Assembly: GCA_025964295.1 (NCBI GenBank)
Contig: JAOPZD010000421.1
Coordinates: 1-11,094 of the forward strand
Reading direction: 5' to 3'
From: Conexibacter sp.
GTDB taxonomy: Bacteria; Actinomycetota; Thermoleophilia; Solirubrobacterales; Solirubrobacteraceae
DNA length: 11,094 nucleotides
This document shows, piece after piece, positions 8,675 through 11,094 of this stretch. A program made the position numbers and the translations under genes. How positions within the stretch are numbered: the first letter of the stretch is position 1; every line of letters begins with the position of its first letter. The notes beneath the pieces are model-generated. The model worked only from the letters and a program-made list of their open reading frames with translations. It searched no databases and was not told where the DNA came from.

Positions 8675-10500
8675 TGCGCGAAGAGCAGACCGAGGCCCTG
8701 AGCCGCCGCGACGACCTGCGCCGGCGGCTGCGCGCGACCAGCGGGCGCGGGCGCAAGCTGCGCGGGATCGTGGAGCTGCTGCGCCCCTACCGCCGGCGCA
8801 CCGCGCTCATGTTCGTCGCGCTGGTGCTCGGCACCGCGGCGTCGCTGGCGCCCGCGCCGCTGGCCAAGCAGGCCATCGACCGCGGCATCACCAAGGGCGA
8901 CACCGGCGCGCTGACGGTCATCGTGATCCTGTTCGTCATCAGCGCGCTGGTCGTCTGGGTCACGTCCTACGTGCAGACCTACCTGACCAACTGGGTCGGG
9001 CAGCGCGCGCTGCAGGACCTGCGCCTGGACATCTTCCGCCACCTGCAGGAGATGCCGGTCGGGTTCTACGAGCGGCGCCCCGCCGGCGTGCTGATCTCGC
9101 GGCTGACCAACGACGTCGAGGCGCTGGAGCAGATGGTCACCGACGCCGTGACGACGCTCTTCCAGGCGACGCTGACGCTCGTCGGGTCGATCGCCATCCT
9201 GCTGCTCTTCGACGTCCAGCTGGCGCTGCTGACGTTCGTCATCTTCCCGATCATGGCCGTGGGCTCGTTCGCCTTCCGGCTGGCGTCCGCCGACGCCTTC
9301 GCCCGCACGCGCGAGACGATCGGCGCGCTGACCGCCTACCTGCAGGAGTCGCTGTCGGGCATCCGCGTGCTGCGGTCCTTCGCCCAGGAGCCGCGGCACC
9401 TCAACCGCTTCGCCGAGCTCAACGCGGAGAACCGCTCCGCCAACATGACGACCGTCAACCTCAACGCCGCGTACTTCCCGGCGGTCGAGTTCGTGTCGGC
9501 GATCGCGACGGTCGGGATCCTGCTCTACGGCGGCCACCAGGTGCTGCAGGGCGACGTGACGGTCGGCGTCCTGGTCGGCTTCATCGCCGCGCTGAACGGG
9601 TTCTTCGACCCGATCTCGGCGCTCTCGCAGGTCTACACGACCTACCAGTCGGGCATGGCGGCGCTGGACAAGATCTTCGCGCTGCTCGACGAGCAGCCCG
9701 ACCTGGTGGACAAGCCCGGCGCGCCGGACCTCCCCCGCCCGCTGCGCGGCGAGATCTCCTTCGAGGACGTGACCTTCGCCTACTCCACCGCTGAGGGGAC
9801 CAAGACCGCGCTGGCGGACGTGACGCTGCACGTCCCGCCGGGGCAGACCGTGGCGCTGGTGGGCGCGACCGGCGCGGGCAAGTCGACGCTGGCCAAGCTC
9901 GCGGCGCGGTTCTACGACCCGACCTCGGGCGCGGTGAAGGTCGACGGGATCGACCTGCGCGACGTGACGATGCAGTCGCTGCGCTCGCAGATGGGCATCG
10001 TCCCGCAGGAGGGCTTCCTGTTCAGCGGGACGCTGCGCGAGAACATCGCCTTCGGCGTGCGCGACGGCGAGACGATCGACGACGCGGCGCTGGAGCGCGC
10101 GTGCCGCGCCGTGGGCGCGTGGGAGTTCGTCGGCCGCCTCGAGCACGGGCTCGACACGCAGATCGGCGAGCGCGGCGTGCAGCTGTCGGCCGGGCAGCGC
10201 CAGCTCGTGGCGTTCGCGCGGGCGCTGGTCGCCGACCCGCGGATCCTGGTCCTCGACGAGGCGACCTCGAACGTCGACCTGCGCACGGAGACGATCATCG
10301 AGGACGGCCTGCGGCGGCTGCTGGCCGGGCGCACGGCGGTCGTGATCGCCCACCGGCTCTCGACGATCCGCCAGGCCGGGCGCATCGTGGTGCTCGAGGG
10401 TGGGCGGATCGTGGAGTCCGGGACCCACGACGAGCTGCTGGCCGCCGAGGGGCGCTACTGGCGGCTGTATCGCGATTGGGCGGAGCAGGCGGCGGCGTAG
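8674..10500 (+). CDS. ABC exporter half-transporter with catalytic Walker B (608 aa), subunit B
   Basis: Partner of the preceding half-transporter. A basic cytoplasmic N-terminus of about 35 residues is followed by about six membrane helices to roughly residue 345 and a nucleotide-binding domain. Motifs are Walker A GATGAGKST (397-405), Q-loop Q445 in VPQEGFLF, signature LSAGQ (504-508), Walker B LVLDE with catalytic E529, D-loop SNVD and H-loop His560. The third signature residue is Ala instead of Gly. This is exactly complementary to subunit A: the site built from B's Walker motifs and A's LSGGQ is consensus, while the other pairs A's Asp-type Walker B with B's LSAGQ. ATG 8674 overlaps the upstream stop as TGATG; GTG 8671 just before it would add one residue. 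No accessory protein or regulator gene sits beside the pair, so the substrate cannot be inferred. Confidence 0.95.
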   Translation: MREEQTEALSRRDDLRRRLRATSGRGRKLRGIVELLRPYRRRTALMFVALVLGTAASLAPAPLAKQAIDRGITKGDTGALTVIVILFVISALVVWVTSYVQTYLTNWVGQRALQDLRLDIFRHLQEMPVGFYERRPAGVLISRLTNDVEALEQMVTDAVTTLFQATLTLVGSIAILLLFDVQLALLTFVIFPIMAVGSFAFRLASADAFARTRETIGALTAYLQESLSGIRVLRSFAQEPRHLNRFAELNAENRSANMTTVNLNAAYFPAVEFVSAIATVGILLYGGHQVLQGDVTVGVLVGFIAALNGFFDPISALSQVYTTYQSGMAALDKIFALLDEQPDLVDKPGAPDLPRPLRGEISFEDVTFAYSTAEGTKTALADVTLHVPPGQTVALVGATGAGKSTLAKLAARFYDPTSGAVKVDGIDLRDVTMQSLRSQMGIVPQEGFLFSGTLRENIAFGVRDGETIDDAALERACRAVGAWEFVGRLEHGLDTQIGERGVQLSAGQRQLVAFARALVADPRILVLDEATSNVDLRTETIIEDGLRRLLAGRTAVVIAHRLSTIRQAGRIVVLEGGRIVESGTHDELLAAEGRYWRLYRDWAEQAAA

Positions 10501-10540
10501 AGCCCGCCGCCCGCCCCGCTCTGTGTGCTTCGGCCGCTCG

Positions 10541-10942
10541 CTAGCTGACGGTCAGCGTGCCCTTCATGCCCGCGGCCTTGTGGCCGTCGACCGGGCAGTA
10601 GAACTCGTACTTGCCCTTCTTGAGGGTGACGGTGACCTTCGACGTCTTGCCCGGGCTGGCGGTCTTGCCGTCCTTGTCGACGCCCTTGCCCTCCACGGCG
10701 ATCGCGTGGGGCTTGCCCGATCCGCTCGGGTTCGTCATGACGAACGTCACCTTGCCGTGCGACACGGTGATCTTGGACTTGTTGAACTTCAGCTTGCCGT
10801 GGGCGTCGGCCGACAGGCGGACGGTCTTGGCAGACGCGGCATTGGCGGGCTGATCACGCGTGAGCAGCAGCGCCGCCGCGAGGGCGGCGACGGCTACGAG
10901 CGTGGCGACGATGGCGCGGCGGGTCGAGAGAAGGCTGGCCAT
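10541..10942 (-). CDS. Exported cupredoxin (blue copper protein), 133 aa
   Basis: A small plastocyanin-like electron carrier or copper-binding protein. Residues 1-35 are an N-terminal export signal: a basic start with RR at 8-9, hydrophobic core 10-27, then RDQPANA, which could be cleaved after A35 or left as a membrane anchor. The remaining 98 residues form the beta-sandwich. Type 1 copper ligands can be read off as H79 (KPHAIAV), C116 and H121 (CPVDGH) and M126 (AAGM), a C-x4-H-x4-M loop. The domain is Lys-rich, so the mature protein is basic. ATG 10942 has a strong Shine-Dalgarno (AAGGGAG, six bases away); an upstream in-frame ATG at 10987 would add 15 non-signal-like residues and is rejected. 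It converges on the ABC exporter genes with 40 bases between stops. Redox partners are not in the window. Confidence 0.95.
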   Translation of the reverse strand: MASLLSTRRAIVATLVAVAALAAALLLTRDQPANAASAKTVRLSADAHGKLKFNKSKITVSHGKVTFVMTNPSGSGKPHAIAVEGKGVDKDGKTASPGKTSKVTVTLKKGKYEFYCPVDGHKAAGMKGTLTVS

Positions 10943-10955
10943 GCGGTGCTCCCTT
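10943..10955 (-). promoter_or_regulatory. Strong ribosome-binding site deciding the cupredoxin start
   Basis: On the minus strand AAGGGAG lies six bases before ATG 10942. It is the best Shine-Dalgarno in the window and decides between this start and the upstream ATG at 10987, which has no comparable site. Confidence 0.75.
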
Positions 10956-10998
10956 CGAGGGCAGATGGACGAGTGGCCACCCAGCAAGACGCCGCGGG

Positions 10999-11028
10999 CG
11001 CGGGATCCTTCCCGCGGTCGTTCCCGCG
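10999..11028. repeat. 7-bp inverted repeat plus a 12-base direct repeat upstream of the cupredoxin gene
   Basis: CGCGGGA (10999-11005) and TCCCGCG (11010-11016) are perfect inverted arms around a four-base loop. The octamer TTCCCGCG recurs at 11009-11016 and 11021-11028, exactly 12 bases apart. The block sits 57 bases upstream of the cupredoxin start codon and 8 bases beyond the likely stop of the next minus-strand gene. It could be an operator or a terminator hairpin, but no T-run follows it on the minus strand, and GC-rich repeats arise easily in this background. Confidence 0.35.
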
Positions 11029-11035
11029 CGCCGGC

Positions 11036-11094
11036 TCAGGCCGCCGCGGCGGCGGGCGGGCCCGCGAGCTCGCCGCTGGTGACCACGCGGCCCT
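11036..11094 (-). CDS. Probable C-terminal end of a minus-strand gene (partial)
   Basis: From the right edge an open minus-strand frame of 18 codons ends at TGA 11038-11036. All 18 codons end in G or C and the peptide reads GRVVTSGEL followed by a Gly/Pro/Ala-rich tail, as expected for the end of a real gene in this genome. Too little is present to name it. If real, it lies directly upstream of the cupredoxin gene on the same strand, with 93 bases between. Confidence 0.4.
   Translation of the reverse strand, partial: GRVVTSGELAGPPAAAAA

Noticed and set aside
8284..10428. A 714-codon minus-strand frame opposite the ABC genes (and a 560-codon one at 6881-8563)
   Set aside because: Low-complexity His/Arg/Asp/Val composition and full overlap with two unmistakable ABC subunits.
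10501..10540. Possible bidirectional terminator between the ABC and cupredoxin genes
   Set aside because: The 40 bases contain only a short CGGCCG palindrome and no stable stem with a T-run.

Overview
The window is extremely GC-rich, with almost every third codon position G or C, several GTG/TTG starts and few Shine-Dalgarno sites. Protein style (TAP-type S33 hydrolase, small Cys-rich proteins, an Asp-for-Glu ABC half-transporter) suggests a high-GC actinobacterium. From remembered protein style I favour Thermoleophilia/Solirubrobacterales; this is inference, since no marker gene is present.

Layout. (1) 1-860, minus: N-terminal part of a secreted alpha/beta hydrolase that runs off the left edge. 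(2) 933-1163, plus: a 76-residue zinc-ribbon protein, divergent from the hydrolase. (3) 1274-5147, plus: a three-gene unit joined by stop/start overlaps. It encodes a divergent membrane AAA+ protease of the FtsH/M41 type, a single-pass membrane protein with a large extracytoplasmic domain, and a 114-residue protein with an HELCH zincin motif that seems to start at CTG. (4) 5149-6815, minus: a small Cys-rich protein followed by a secreted thermolysin-type (M4) metalloprotease, meeting unit 3 tail to tail with one base between stops. (5) 6896-10500, plus: two overlapping half-transporter genes forming a heterodimeric ABC exporter with one degenerate and one consensus ATP site. (6) 10541-10942, minus: an exported cupredoxin, with the probable 3' end of another minus-strand gene at 11036-11094.

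How the genes work together. The clearest functional group is 1274-5147: tight overlaps imply co-translation, and the content suggests a membrane quality-control or processing machine made of an ATP-driven protease, a membrane partner and a small metallopeptidase-like protein. The ABC pair is a second clear complex. Three proteins within about 4 kb carry HExxH zinc sites, but the M4 enzyme acts outside the cell and is on the other strand, so a shared pathway is not implied.

Three starts lacking a Shine-Dalgarno (860 minus, 1274 plus, 6896 plus) each have a TACNNT hexamer 8-9 nt upstream, suggesting leaderless transcripts. I see no tRNA, rRNA, CRISPR array, insertion sequence or convincing intrinsic terminator. 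No gene-free stretch exceeds about 110 bases.
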